This document shows positions 1-8,477 of a stretch of 64,000 nucleotides of DNA, one piece after another. The stretch comes from Sphingomonas changbaiensis NBRC 104936 (lineage in GTDB: Bacteria; Pseudomonadota; Alphaproteobacteria; Sphingomonadales; Sphingomonadaceae), in contig NZ_BBWU01000015.1 in the NCBI RefSeq assembly GCF_000974765.1, positions 1-64,000 on the forward strand. The letters run 5' to 3'. The notes beneath the pieces are model-generated. The model was not told the origin of the DNA and ran no database searches. It worked only from the letters and a program-made list of their open reading frames with translations. The position numbers were made by a program, and so were the translations under genes. The number at the start of each line of letters is the position of its first letter. Within the stretch, counting starts at the first letter, position 1.

Positions 1-190
1 CAGAGTTATGGACAGCCCCTCTCCCGGCGTCGCTTCGCTCCGCCACCCTCTCCCCAGTGGGGAGAGGGGCTGGACGTGCCAACCAGTCCCGCGGCGCGTC
101 GTCGACCAGCGTGTCGACGCCGGCGTCACGCCACCAGCGGATCAGGCTGGCCGCGGCTTCGCGGTCGATTAAAGCTGACGCCCCTACCAT
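1..190 (-). CDS. Uracil-DNA glycosylase family protein, N-terminal fragment (cut by window edge)
   Basis: On the minus strand an ATG at 190 opens a frame that runs off the left edge. The first residues (MVGASALIDREAAASLIRWW, then RDAGVDTL and APRDWLAR) resemble the N-terminal extension of alphaproteobacterial type 4/5 uracil-DNA glycosylases, which remove uracil from DNA. The catalytic part lies outside the window, so the name rests on this N-terminal similarity only. From about base 71 leftwards the frame is made of a palindromic repeat translated in frame (LPTGERVAERSDAGRGAV). It is divergent from the ETF-QO gene. Confidence 0.5.
   Translation of the reverse strand, partial: MVGASALIDREAAASLIRWWRDAGVDTLVDDAPRDWLARPAPLPTGERVAERSDAGRGAVHNS
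14..71. repeat. Palindromic repeat element inside the uracil-DNA glycosylase frame
   Basis: Twelve-base inverted arms AGCCCCTCTCCC (14-25) and GGGAGAGGGGCT (60-71) enclose a second nested palindrome around ACCCTCTCCCCAGTGGGG. Similar CT-rich palindromes recur at 14447, 16845 and 43161, so this looks like one family of dispersed elements. Confidence 0.7.
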
Positions 191-208
191 CGCCGATACT
201 AAGGTCCC

Positions 209-230
209 CGGTTGACGCTCGGGTCAACCG
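209..230. promoter_or_regulatory. Inverted repeat in the divergent promoter region
   Basis: CGGTTGAC (209-216) and GTCAACCG (223-230) form a perfect 8-6-8 inverted repeat between the divergent glycosylase and ETF-QO genes. It could be an operator or a small hairpin. No regulator is identified. Confidence 0.3.
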
Positions 231-300
231 ACTGCATCGGTTAACCGCTACCAGTCGTGGCCGAGGTGCGACGAAGCGGGGCCGTAACGAGGAACAGCGA

Positions 301-1950
301 ATGAGCGAACGCGAAGCGATGCCCTATGACGTGGTGATCGTCGGTGCCGGCCCGGCAGGGCTGAGCGCAGCGATCCGCCTCAAGCAGCTTGCCGAGGCGA
401 ACGGGCAGGAACTGTCCGTCTGCGTGCTCGAAAAGGGCTCCGAAGTCGGGGCGCACATCCTGTCGGGTGCGGTCGTGGATCCCGCCGGGCTCGACGAATT
501 GCTGCCCGACTGGCGCGAGACCTGCTCGCTCGCTCAGACGCCGGTGACCGAGAACCACCATTGGGTGCTGACCGCGCACAAGAAATACGAATTCCCGCAC
601 GCGCTGATGCCGCCCTTCATGAACAACAAGGGCACCTATACCGGCTCGCTCGGTAACCTTTGCCGCTGGCTGGCCGAGCGGGCAGAGGGTCTGGGCGTCG
701 AAATCTTCCCCGGCTTCGCCGCCGCCGAAATTCTCTTCAACGAGGACGGATCGGTGAAAGGCGTCGCGACCGGCGACATGGGCGTCGCGCGCGACGGCAC
801 GCACAAGCCCGATTACCAGCCCGGGCTGGAGCTCCACGCCAGATACACCTTCTTCGCCGAAGGTGCGCGCGGGCATCTGACGAAAGAGCTGAAACGCATC
901 TTCAATCTCGATGCGAACTGCGAACCACAGGTTTATGGAATCGGGCTGAAAGAACTCTGGGATATCGATCCGGCCAAGCACAAGCCGGGCAAGGTCGTGC
1001 ACACCCAGGGCTGGCCGCTTACCGATGCCTGGGGGGGTGGTTTTCTCTATCATCAAGCGAACGGCCAGGTCGCGCTCGGCTTCGTGGTCGCACTGTCCTA
1101 CAAGAACCCGCATCTGTCGCCGTTTCACGAATTCCAGCGCTGGAAGCACCATCCGGCGATCAGGGAAGTGCTCGAAGGCGGCAAGCGCGTGTCCTATGGC
1201 GCGCGCGCGATCAATGAGGGCGGCTGGCAGTCGGTGCCGAAGCTCGTCTTCCCGGGCGGTGCGCTGATCGGCTGTTCGGCCGGATTCGTGAACGTGCCGC
1301 GGATCAAGGGCAGCCATACCGCGATCAAGTCCGGCATGCTGGCCGCCGAAGCGGCGTTCGACGCAATCCGGGCCGAGCGCTCCGCCGACGAGCTTGCCGC
1401 CTATCCGGAGGCGCTGGAAAAGAGCTGGGTCGCCAAGGAGCTGAAGAAGGTCCGGAACGTCGAGCCCGCGATCGCCAAGTTCGGCGGCACGGTCGGCACG
1501 CTGGTCGCCGGCATCGACATGTGGATGCGGCAGCTTGGGGTCGGCCTGCCGTTCACCTTCAAGCACAAGCCTGACCACACCAAGCTGTGGCGCGCCGACC
1601 AGACGCCGAAGATCGACTATCCCAAACCTGACGGCGTGATCAGCTTCGATCGCCTGTCGTCGGTCTTCCTGTCGAACACCAATCATGAGGAAGACCAGCC
1701 GATCCACCTGACGCTGAAGGACGCGGACGTGCCGATCGGCTATAACCTGCCGGTGTATGACGAGCCGGCGCAGCGTTATTGCCCGGCCGGCGTTTACGAA
1801 GTGGTGGGACAGGACGAAGGAAATCCGCGGTTTGTGATCAACGCGCAGAATTGCGTTCACTGCAAAACCTGCGACATCAAGGATCCGACCCAGAACATCA
1901 ATTGGGTCGTGCCGGAGGGCGGTGGTGGACCGAATTACCCGAACATGTAG
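301..1950 (+). CDS. etfD: Electron transfer flavoprotein-ubiquinone oxidoreductase
   Basis: 549 residues from the ATG at 301, which sits just before the FAD-binding Rossmann motif VVIVGAGPAGLSAA; the longer open frame upstream has no protein-like sequence. The enzyme is membrane-associated and passes electrons from reduced ETF (fatty acid and amino acid oxidation) to ubiquinone. The C-terminal part carries the 4Fe-4S ligands: RYCPAGVYEVV followed by QNCVHCKTCDIKDPTQNINW. The length and the GGGGPNYPN ending fit the family. The next gene starts 29 bases before this stop, suggesting co-transcription. Confidence 0.95.
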   Translation: MSEREAMPYDVVIVGAGPAGLSAAIRLKQLAEANGQELSVCVLEKGSEVGAHILSGAVVDPAGLDELLPDWRETCSLAQTPVTENHHWVLTAHKKYEFPHALMPPFMNNKGTYTGSLGNLCRWLAERAEGLGVEIFPGFAAAEILFNEDGSVKGVATGDMGVARDGTHKPDYQPGLELHARYTFFAEGARGHLTKELKRIFNLDANCEPQVYGIGLKELWDIDPAKHKPGKVVHTQGWPLTDAWGGGFLYHQANGQVALGFVVALSYKNPHLSPFHEFQRWKHHPAIREVLEGGKRVSYGARAINEGGWQSVPKLVFPGGALIGCSAGFVNVPRIKGSHTAIKSGMLAAEAAFDAIRAERSADELAAYPEALEKSWVAKELKKVRNVEPAIAKFGGTVGTLVAGIDMWMRQLGVGLPFTFKHKPDHTKLWRADQTPKIDYPKPDGVISFDRLSSVFLSNTNHEEDQPIHLTLKDADVPIGYNLPVYDEPAQRYCPAGVYEVVGQDEGNPRFVINAQNCVHCKTCDIKDPTQNINWVVPEGGGGPNYPNM

Positions 1951-3607
1951 CTTCTCGCTTGCTTTGGCCCTGCTCGCATCGTCGGGCGCGCAGGCGAAGA
2001 AGGTCACCGTTGCCGACTCTTCGTCGCTTCTGCAGGCCTATGCCCGGGCGCGGCTGGCAGGCTCGGACGGCGCTCTCGAAATGGCCGCGCGCGCCTATTC
2101 GACGGTGCTTGCTGCCCGGCCCGACGATGCCGAGATTGCGGCGCGCGCCTATCGCCAGGCGTTGATCGCGGGCGACTTTCCGCTGGCGCTGAAGGCGGCC
2201 GCCGCGCTCGACAAGGCCGGCGTGCTCCCGCCTGACGGGCAATTGCTGTTCCTGTCGCGCGCCCTGAAGGTCAAGGATTGGCCGGCTGCCAATGTCGCGC
2301 TGGAGGCGCTGGGCAAGGACGGCAGCTTCGATTTCATGGTCCCTGTGCTCCGCGCCTGGGTGGCGCAGGCGAGCGGGAAGGGCGACCCGTTCGCAATCCT
2401 CGACGCACCGACCGGGAGCGCGCTGACGTCGGCGCTGGGATCGGAGCAGCGCGCGCTGATCCTGATCGCGTCGGGCAAGCTCGACGATGCCGCGACAGTC
2501 GCGCAGGCTCAGGCGCTTGCCGCCGGCGGCGGGTCGGCGGCGCTCAAGATGGCGGTCGCATCGGCGCTCCAGAACGCGGGGCGAAAGGAGTCCGCGCTGA
2601 CGCTGCTGCGCGGCGATGATCCGGTCATTGTCGCGGCGCGATCGCTGGTCGAAGCCGGTAAACCGCTGAACGTCGGCACGCGTGATGCGGCCGGCGGGAT
2701 TGCGGCCCTGTTGGTGCGTGTCGGCGAAGCGATCCAGTCGGATCCGCGTTCGCCGGTCGGCCTGACCCTTGTGCGGCTCGCGACGTATCTCGATCCGACG
2801 AACGACGGCGCGACGGTGATGCTCGCGCGGCTCCTCGCCAATGTCGGCCAGCCGGAGTCTGCGCTCGCGCTTGCCGGGCAGGTCGGCCCCGATAGTCCTT
2901 ATTCCGGCGCCGCAATCGACACCCGCGTCGGTATCCTGACCGAGCGCGGCCAGCGCGAGCAGGCGCTGGCGCTGGCTCAGGCCAAGAGCGATGGGCCGGA
3001 CGCGACGCTCGCCGACATCGTGCGCACTGGCGACTTGCTCGAATCGCTGGACCGGCATGCGGACGCGGCCAAGGCCTATGATCGCGCGATCGCGCTTGCC
3101 CAGAAGACGCCCGAAATGGCCGACAAGCTGTGGAGCATATGGCTGCTGAAGGGCGGCGCGCTGGAACAGGGGGGCAATTGGGCAGAGGCGAAGCCGGCGC
3201 TCGAAAAGGCGGTGCAGCTTGCGCCGCTCCAGCCAGTCGCGCTCAATTATCTGGGCTATGCGCAGCTCGAGCGGCGGGAGAATGTGAAGGCCGCGCTGGC
3301 GATGATCGAGCGGGCGAGCCAGCTCAAGCCCGACGATCCGGCGATCACAGACTCGCTTGGCTGGGCGCATTACCTGGTGGGCGATGTCGCCAAGGCCATT
3401 CCGACGCTTGAAAAGGCCGTCCAGGCGCAGCCAGGGGATGCTACGATCAATGAGCATCTGGGCGATGCCTATTGGGCCGTTGGCCGCAAATACGAAGCGC
3501 GCTACGCCTGGAATGCCGCCGCGGTGTTCGCCGACACCGCCGATGTCGCGGCCCGGGCGAAAGCGAAGGCGGACGGCGGCTTCACCCCCGCGCTCGCCGC
3601 GAAATAG
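1922..3607 (+). CDS. Secreted tetratricopeptide-repeat protein
   Basis: 561 residues from a GTG at 1922 (a second GTG follows at 1925), overlapping the ETF-QO stop by 29 bases. The N-terminus has a hydrophobic stretch FSLALALLASSGAQA that looks like a signal peptide. The mature protein is Ala-rich helical repeat. Recognisable TPR units lie in the C-terminal third, for example ALNYLGYAQLERRENVKAAL and DSLGWAHYLVGDVAKAIPTL, separated by about 34 residues. It is probably a periplasmic scaffold; the partner is unknown. No catalytic motif is visible. Confidence 0.8.
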   Translation: MVDRITRTCSFSLALALLASSGAQAKKVTVADSSSLLQAYARARLAGSDGALEMAARAYSTVLAARPDDAEIAARAYRQALIAGDFPLALKAAAALDKAGVLPPDGQLLFLSRALKVKDWPAANVALEALGKDGSFDFMVPVLRAWVAQASGKGDPFAILDAPTGSALTSALGSEQRALILIASGKLDDAATVAQAQALAAGGGSAALKMAVASALQNAGRKESALTLLRGDDPVIVAARSLVEAGKPLNVGTRDAAGGIAALLVRVGEAIQSDPRSPVGLTLVRLATYLDPTNDGATVMLARLLANVGQPESALALAGQVGPDSPYSGAAIDTRVGILTERGQREQALALAQAKSDGPDATLADIVRTGDLLESLDRHADAAKAYDRAIALAQKTPEMADKLWSIWLLKGGALEQGGNWAEAKPALEKAVQLAPLQPVALNYLGYAQLERRENVKAALAMIERASQLKPDDPAITDSLGWAHYLVGDVAKAIPTLEKAVQAQPGDATINEHLGDAYWAVGRKYEARYAWNAAAVFADTADVAARAKAKADGGFTPALAAK

Positions 3608-3679
3608 TTTTCGGCCGGAGTTGACCCGCTCTTAACCCGATTTGGGCAAAGAGCCGCAATGGCCCGGCGAGCGCACGCA

Positions 3680-4720
3680 ATGACCGATTTCGATGCGGTC
3701 ATAGTGAAGAACACGGCGCGCTTTCTGCTGCCGCTGGTGATCGCGAACAGTTGGGCCGCGCTCGTGGTGAGCGGCGTCGCCTGGAGCGAATTCTACCCGG
3801 TGCTGCTGCTGTTCGTGTCGACGGCGGCGATGTTGGGCGGCGGGCTCTATGTCGGCTGCCGGGGCGTGTACCGCGTGATCGGGAAGGGGCCTTTCCTGTG
3901 CATCGACAGCGCGGCCTGGGTTGCGCTTGGCGCTGGGTGCCTAATCCTGCTGCTGCCGGGCTTTGGCGCATTCAAGCAATTGCTTCTTTCGCAGCGCGGG
4001 TTCGTGTTCGATGCCGCCCTGGCCGGGCTGGAGCGCACAGTGTTGGGCGGCGCATCGGCCTGGCAGCTGACCCACGCGCTGTTCGGCAGCGTGTGGCCGA
4101 CGCTGATCATCGGCCAAATCTACTCCTTCTGGTCGTTGATTTTCATGGCTTTCCCGATGGCCATTCCGTTCGTGACGCGCGACGGCAGTCGGCGCGCGCA
4201 GATGCTGATTGCGTGGGTGCTCGCCTGGCTCCTGATCGGAACCTTTGCCGCCTGGGTCTTCGCCTCCGCAGGGCCCTGCTATTACAACGACCTGGTCGGC
4301 CCGGACCCGAATTTCGCTGCGTTAAACGCGCGCCTTAGATCGATGGCGGCAGAGGCTCGCGCGGCAGGGCTGGAACTGAGTAACATCGAGTTCCAATCGA
4401 TGCTGCTCAAGGCTCAGGCATCGGGCCGATATGCGCCAGCGGGCGGCATTTCGGCCATGCCGTCGATGCATGTGGCGATGGCGACGTTGATTGCGCTCGC
4501 CGGCTGGACCGCCCGGCGATCGGTCGGGCAAGTGCTGACCGCTTATGCCCTCGTGATCTGGATCGCCTCGATCCATCTCGGCTGGCATTATGCCGCGGAC
4601 GGACCGGTCGCGGCCGTGATGATGCTGGGCGTGTGGCGCCTGTCCGCCCGGATCGTTCAGGCAATCGGCGGTGATCGGCAGGTGGATGCCACGCCGGACG
4701 CGGAGGCCTGCGTCGCCTGA
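3680..4720 (+). CDS. PAP2 superfamily membrane protein (inositol phosphorylceramide synthase/Aur1-like)
   Basis: 346 residues from the ATG at 3680 (MTDFDAV); an in-frame ATG at 3659 would add seven residues. There are about six hydrophobic segments. The two phosphatase signatures are SAMPSMHVAMAT and HLGWHYAADGPVA, matching PAP2 motifs 2 and 3 (PSxxH and HxxxD). The family transfers or hydrolyses lipid phosphates at the membrane. The motif arrangement resembles the PAP2_3 (Aur1-like) group, which would fit sphingolipid head-group chemistry in a sphingomonad, but the substrate is inferred. ispE follows 38 bases downstream. Confidence 0.75.
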   Translation: MTDFDAVIVKNTARFLLPLVIANSWAALVVSGVAWSEFYPVLLLFVSTAAMLGGGLYVGCRGVYRVIGKGPFLCIDSAAWVALGAGCLILLLPGFGAFKQLLLSQRGFVFDAALAGLERTVLGGASAWQLTHALFGSVWPTLIIGQIYSFWSLIFMAFPMAIPFVTRDGSRRAQMLIAWVLAWLLIGTFAAWVFASAGPCYYNDLVGPDPNFAALNARLRSMAAEARAAGLELSNIEFQSMLLKAQASGRYAPAGGISAMPSMHVAMATLIALAGWTARRSVGQVLTAYALVIWIASIHLGWHYAADGPVAAVMMLGVWRLSARIVQAIGGDRQVDATPDAEACVA

Positions 4721-4758
4721 GCTTGGCGTTCGCGCCAAGACTCGCCAGAAGCGCCGGC

Positions 4759-5592
4759 ATGGTCAGTCATGCGCAATGCGAACCTGCCCCGGCAAAGATC
4801 AACCTGGCGCTGCATGTGCGGGAGCGCATGGTGGACGGCTACCATCGGATCGAAACGCTGTTCGCCTTCGCACGCGACGGGGACCGCCTGACCGTCGGGC
4901 CGGCAGATGGGCTGTCGCTGGATATCGAAGGGCCGTTCGCAAAGGGGCTGAGCGCAGGGCCCGACAATCTCGTTTTCCGCGCAGCCGAAGCGCTGCGGCA
5001 AGCGGCGGGTCTCCGGACCGGTGCCGCGCTCACGCTCGAAAAGAACCTGCCGGTTGCCGCGGGGATCGGCGGCGGATCGGCGGATGCAGCGGCGGCGTTG
5101 CGGCTGCTGGCGCGTTTCTGGGACACTGACGCACCGCTGGAGCCGATCGCGCGCGCACTTGGCGCAGATGTGCCGGCCTGTCTCGTCGGACGCACGGTGC
5201 GCGGCGAGGGCAGGGGAGAGGCGCTGACGCCGGTCGCAGCGGCGGAGCTGAGCGGCAGGCCTCTTCTGCTGGTCAATCCGGGCGTCGCGATGCTGACCGG
5301 TCCGGTGTTTGCGGCGTGGGATGGCGTCGATCGCGGGCCGCTCAGTTCGGGCGATCCGCTCGAGGTGGCGCGCGCGGGACGCAACGATCTCGAAGCTCCG
5401 GCAATCCGCCTCTGCCCGGTGATCGGCGAATTGCTGGTCTGGCTCCGCGCGCAGCAGGGGGCCGTGCTCGCGCGCATGTCGGGCTCCGGCGCGACCTGCT
5501 TCGCGCTCTTCGACAGCGCCGAACACTGCGCGCGTGCGGCCGAACAGGCACGGCGAAGCTGGTCCTGGAGTCTCGAAACGGCACTGGCCTGA
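4759..5592 (+). CDS. ispE: 4-diphosphocytidyl-2-C-methyl-D-erythritol kinase
   Basis: 277 residues from the ATG at 4759 (MVSHAQCEPAPAKINLALHV). IspE phosphorylates CDP-methylerythritol in the MEP isoprenoid pathway in the cytoplasm. The opening PAKINLALHV is the family signature and PVAAGIGGGSADAAAAL is the GHMP-kinase ATP loop. MSGSGATCFALF near the C-terminus is the third GHMP motif. Length is usual. A TTG at 4723 is possible but adds a non-conserved leader. Confidence 0.95.
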   Translation: MVSHAQCEPAPAKINLALHVRERMVDGYHRIETLFAFARDGDRLTVGPADGLSLDIEGPFAKGLSAGPDNLVFRAAEALRQAAGLRTGAALTLEKNLPVAAGIGGGSADAAAALRLLARFWDTDAPLEPIARALGADVPACLVGRTVRGEGRGEALTPVAAAELSGRPLLLVNPGVAMLTGPVFAAWDGVDRGPLSSGDPLEVARAGRNDLEAPAIRLCPVIGELLVWLRAQQGAVLARMSGSGATCFALFDSAEHCARAAEQARRSWSWSLETALA

Positions 5593-5812
5593 CCCGCGCG
5601 TTTCGCTTCGGCACAGGGCGCCTCCCTGGCATCAAGCAGGATCAAACACTTAGCTGTTGGCACGGCGATTGCTGATCAGGATCGAGCGGATCGGCGTGCC
5701 CGCCAGCATGGCCCGTCCGCCCCAGGTCCATGCGCGGCTTTTTTCGCGCATGCATTGGGCATGGGGGGCGGCGCCTGTTGCGTCGTCCCCCAAACCCCGT
5801 GACATTCGGCGC

Positions 5813-6583
5813 GTGACCGGGCAGCAGCCCTTTGTGAGCGAAGCCTATTCCATCCTGTCCGGCGATGCGGCCTCGGGCCTGCTGATCGTCGTCGATCACG
5901 CCTCCCGTACGATCCCGGCCGACATACAGCTCGGCATCGATCCTGCGCACGCCGAAAAGCATATCGGCTGGGACATCGGCGCCGCCGATCTGGGCGGCGC
6001 ATTGTGCGAGCGGCTGGGCTGTCCCGGCCTGTTCGGCGCCGTCTCTCGCCTCGTCCTCGACCTGCACCGGGAAGAAGACAGTCCCGCGCTGATCCCGGAG
6101 GCGAGCGACGGGCACCATATTCCGGGGAACGCCGGGCTTGGCGAGGCGGATCGGGAGGCACGGATCGCACGTTTCTGGCGCCCATATCATGCCCGGCTCG
6201 CAGATATGGTGGCGGCGAACCGGCCGGCGCTGATCGCGGCCGTGCACAGCTTCACGCCGCGGCTGGAAACGGCGGACGGATCCGACCGTCCGTGGCAGGT
6301 CGGCATCCTCTACAATGGCGACGACCGCGCCGCCCGCCTCGCGATCGAGCAACTGCGCACAATGGGCTTCGAAACCGGCGACAACGAACCCTATTCAGGC
6401 AAGCTCCTGAACGCGACGATGAATCTGCATGCGGAGGCGCACGGCATCCCCTATCTTGCGATCGAGGTCCGCAACGACCTGCTCCGCGATGCCGCCGGCG
6501 TGGCGCGCTGGGCCGAGGTGCTGGAGCGCGTCATTGTGCAGTGCCGCAATGAGCTTGCGCCGGAGCAAGTCTTTCGGACATAG
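5813..6583 (+). CDS. N-formylglutamate amidohydrolase family protein
   Basis: 256 residues from a GTG at 5813. The frame is open further upstream (ATG at 5708) but that part lacks family similarity. Family features are LLIVVDHASRTIP, HIGWDIGA, VSRLVLDLHRE and AVHSFTPRL, with conserved His, Asp and Glu residues expected to bind zinc. The family cleaves formyl-glutamate, typically at the end of histidine degradation, but no hut genes are visible here, so the physiological substrate is uncertain. ilvD begins 9 bases after the stop. Confidence 0.85.
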   Translation: MTGQQPFVSEAYSILSGDAASGLLIVVDHASRTIPADIQLGIDPAHAEKHIGWDIGAADLGGALCERLGCPGLFGAVSRLVLDLHREEDSPALIPEASDGHHIPGNAGLGEADREARIARFWRPYHARLADMVAANRPALIAAVHSFTPRLETADGSDRPWQVGILYNGDDRAARLAIEQLRTMGFETGDNEPYSGKLLNATMNLHAEAHGIPYLAIEVRNDLLRDAAGVARWAEVLERVIVQCRNELAPEQVFRT

Positions 6584-6592
6584 GCTTGCGCG

Positions 6593-8314
6593 ATGAGCAG
6601 CCGTTTCGACAAGAACAAACTCCCGTCGCGCCACGTCTCGGTCGGGCCAGAGCGCGCGCCGCATCGCAGCTACTACTACGCCATGGGCCTCGATGAGGAG
6701 GCGATCGCGCGGCCGTTCGTGGGCATCGTCTCGGCCGGAAACGACTCCGCGCCGTGCAACACGACCCTCGATGCGCAGGCGGATGCCGCGCGGGCGGGCG
6801 TGGAGGCGGGCGGCGGCATGCCGCGGCGCTTCAATACCATTACGGTGACCGACGGTATCGCGATGGGCCACCAGGGCATGAAGTCGTCGCTGGTCAGCCG
6901 CGAGGTCATCGCCGACTCGGTCGAGCTCAGTGTCCGCGGCCATTGCTATGACGCGCTGGTCGGCTTTGCCGGCTGCGACAAGTCGCTGCCCGGCATGATG
7001 ATGGCGATGCTGCGCCTGAACGTGCCCAGCGTGTTCGTCTATGGCGGCTCGATCCTGCCCGGCAGCTTCCATGGCCGCGACGTGACGGTGGTCGACGTGT
7101 TCGAGGCGGTCGGCCAGCACGCCGCCGGCAATTGCCCGCTGCAGGAGCTGATTGAGTTGGAGAAGGTCGCGTGCCCCGGCCACGGCGCGTGCGGCGGTCA
7201 GTTCACGGCCAACACCATGGCGTGCGTCGGCGAGGCGATCGGCTTGTCCTTGCCCAACAGCAACATGGTGCCCGCGCCGTACCGCGCCCGCGACGAAGTC
7301 GCGCGCGCGGCGGGCGCGGCGGTGATGGATTTGCTCGCCCGCAATCTGCGCCCGCGCGACATCTGCACCCGCGCCGCATTCGAGAACGCGGCGCGCGTGG
7401 TGGCGGCGACCGGCGGCTCGACCAATGCCGCGCTGCATCTGCCGGCCATGGCCAACGAGGCCGGCATCGAATTCGACCTGCACGACGTCGCGCGCGTTTT
7501 CAAATCAACGCCTTACCTGGCAGACCTGAAACCCGGCGGGAAGTATGTCGCGAAAGACATGTACGAAGCCGGGGGCGTCTACATGCTGATGAAGACGATG
7601 CTCGCCGGGGACCTGCTCGATGGCGAGTGCCTGACCGTCACCGGCCTCACGCTCGCCGAGAATATCGATCGCGTGACCTGGAACCCCGATCAGAAAGTGA
7701 TCCGCGAGGTCTCAAACCCGATCACGCCCACCGGCGGCGTCGTCGGCCTCAAGGGATCGCTCGCTCCTGAAGGCGCGATCGTGAAGGTTGCGGGCATGCA
7801 CCGGCTGCAGTTCGACGGCCCGGCCCGCGTGTTCGACTGCGAGGAGGACGCCTTCGCGGCCGTCGAGGCGCGGCAGATCGCGGAAGGCACCGTCATCATC
7901 ATCCGCTACGAAGGGCCGAAGGGCGGCCCCGGCATGCGTGAGATGCTGTCGACCACCGCCGCGCTCTACGGGCTCGGCATGGGGGAGAAGGTCGCGCTGA
8001 TCACTGACGGCCGCTTCTCGGGCGGCACGCGCGGCTTCTGCATCGGCCATGTCGGGCCGGAAGCGGCGGACGGCGGCCCGATCGCGCTGGTCGAGGATGG
8101 CGACACGATCCGTATCGATGCCGAGGTCGGGACAATCGACCTCGACGTGCCGGAGGATGTGCTGGCGGAACGCCGCGCCCGCTGGCAACCGCGCCGCAAC
8201 GACTATCAGGCGGGCGCGCTCTGGCGCTACGCTCAGAATGTCGGGCCGGCGTGCAAGGGAGCGGTCACACATCCGGGCGCGAAGGCCGAGACGCACGTTT
8301 TCGCGGACATTTGA
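6593..8314 (+). CDS. ilvD: Dihydroxy-acid dehydratase
   Basis: 573 residues from the ATG at 6593. The enzyme dehydrates dihydroxy acids to 2-oxo acids in valine, leucine and isoleucine synthesis. Conserved stretches include [32 protein letters not shown] and [20 protein letters not shown]. Cysteines likely to hold the Fe-S cluster lie in SAPCNTT, GCDKS and CPGHGACGG. The C-terminal [21 protein letters not shown] is typical of the IlvD/Edd family. Length and [11 protein letters not shown] favour IlvD over phosphogluconate dehydratase. Confidence 0.93.
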   Translation: MSSRFDKNKLPSRHVSVGPERAPHRSYYYAMGLDEEAIARPFVGIVSAGNDSAPCNTTLDAQADAARAGVEAGGGMPRRFNTITVTDGIAMGHQGMKSSLVSREVIADSVELSVRGHCYDALVGFAGCDKSLPGMMMAMLRLNVPSVFVYGGSILPGSFHGRDVTVVDVFEAVGQHAAGNCPLQELIELEKVACPGHGACGGQFTANTMACVGEAIGLSLPNSNMVPAPYRARDEVARAAGAAVMDLLARNLRPRDICTRAAFENAARVVAATGGSTNAALHLPAMANEAGIEFDLHDVARVFKSTPYLADLKPGGKYVAKDMYEAGGVYMLMKTMLAGDLLDGECLTVTGLTLAENIDRVTWNPDQKVIREVSNPITPTGGVVGLKGSLAPEGAIVKVAGMHRLQFDGPARVFDCEEDAFAAVEARQIAEGTVIIIRYEGPKGGPGMREMLSTTAALYGLGMGEKVALITDGRFSGGTRGFCIGHVGPEAADGGPIALVEDGDTIRIDAEVGTIDLDVPEDVLAERRARWQPRRNDYQAGALWRYAQNVGPACKGAVTHPGAKAETHVFADI

Positions 8315-8320
8315 ACGCAC

Positions 8321-8463
8321 CGTCATTCCCGCGAAAGCGGGAATCCCGCTGCCTGCTTCCTTTGTGGCCTTCGTGCCTTTGTGCGAGCCCAACCTTCTTG
8401 TTATCTCGCACGAAGACACGAAGAACACGAAGAAGCGGGATTCCCGCTTTCGCGGGAATGACG
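8321..8463. repeat. 143-bp palindromic element with 30-bp perfect terminal inverted repeats
   Basis: Bases 8321-8350 (beginning CGTCATTCCCGCGAAAGCGG) and 8434-8463 are exact reverse complements over 30 bases. The inner sequences (CTTTGTGGCCTTCGTGCC and CACGAAGACACGAAGAACAC) also pair partially, so the whole unit can fold into one long hairpin. It starts 6 bases after the ilvD stop and ends 14 bases before the next ATG. It resembles a non-autonomous MITE- or REP-like element and may end or attenuate transcription. Confidence 0.8.
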
Positions 8464-8477
8464 ATAGAGGGGCTCTG

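Noticed and set aside
241-3457. Long minus-strand frames opposite ETF-QO and the TPR gene
   Set aside because: They oppose well-supported genes and show no recognisable domains; composition is typical of antisense shadows.
5593-5812. tRNA or other RNA between ispE and the formylglutamate hydrolase gene
   Set aside because: No cloverleaf or strong terminator can be formed; GCGCGGCTTTTTTCGCGC is only a weak hairpin.
6593-8314. Phosphogluconate dehydratase (edd) instead of ilvD
   Set aside because: Length of 573 residues and the motifs [11 protein letters not shown] and [15 protein letters not shown] match IlvD; no other Entner-Doudoroff genes are near.
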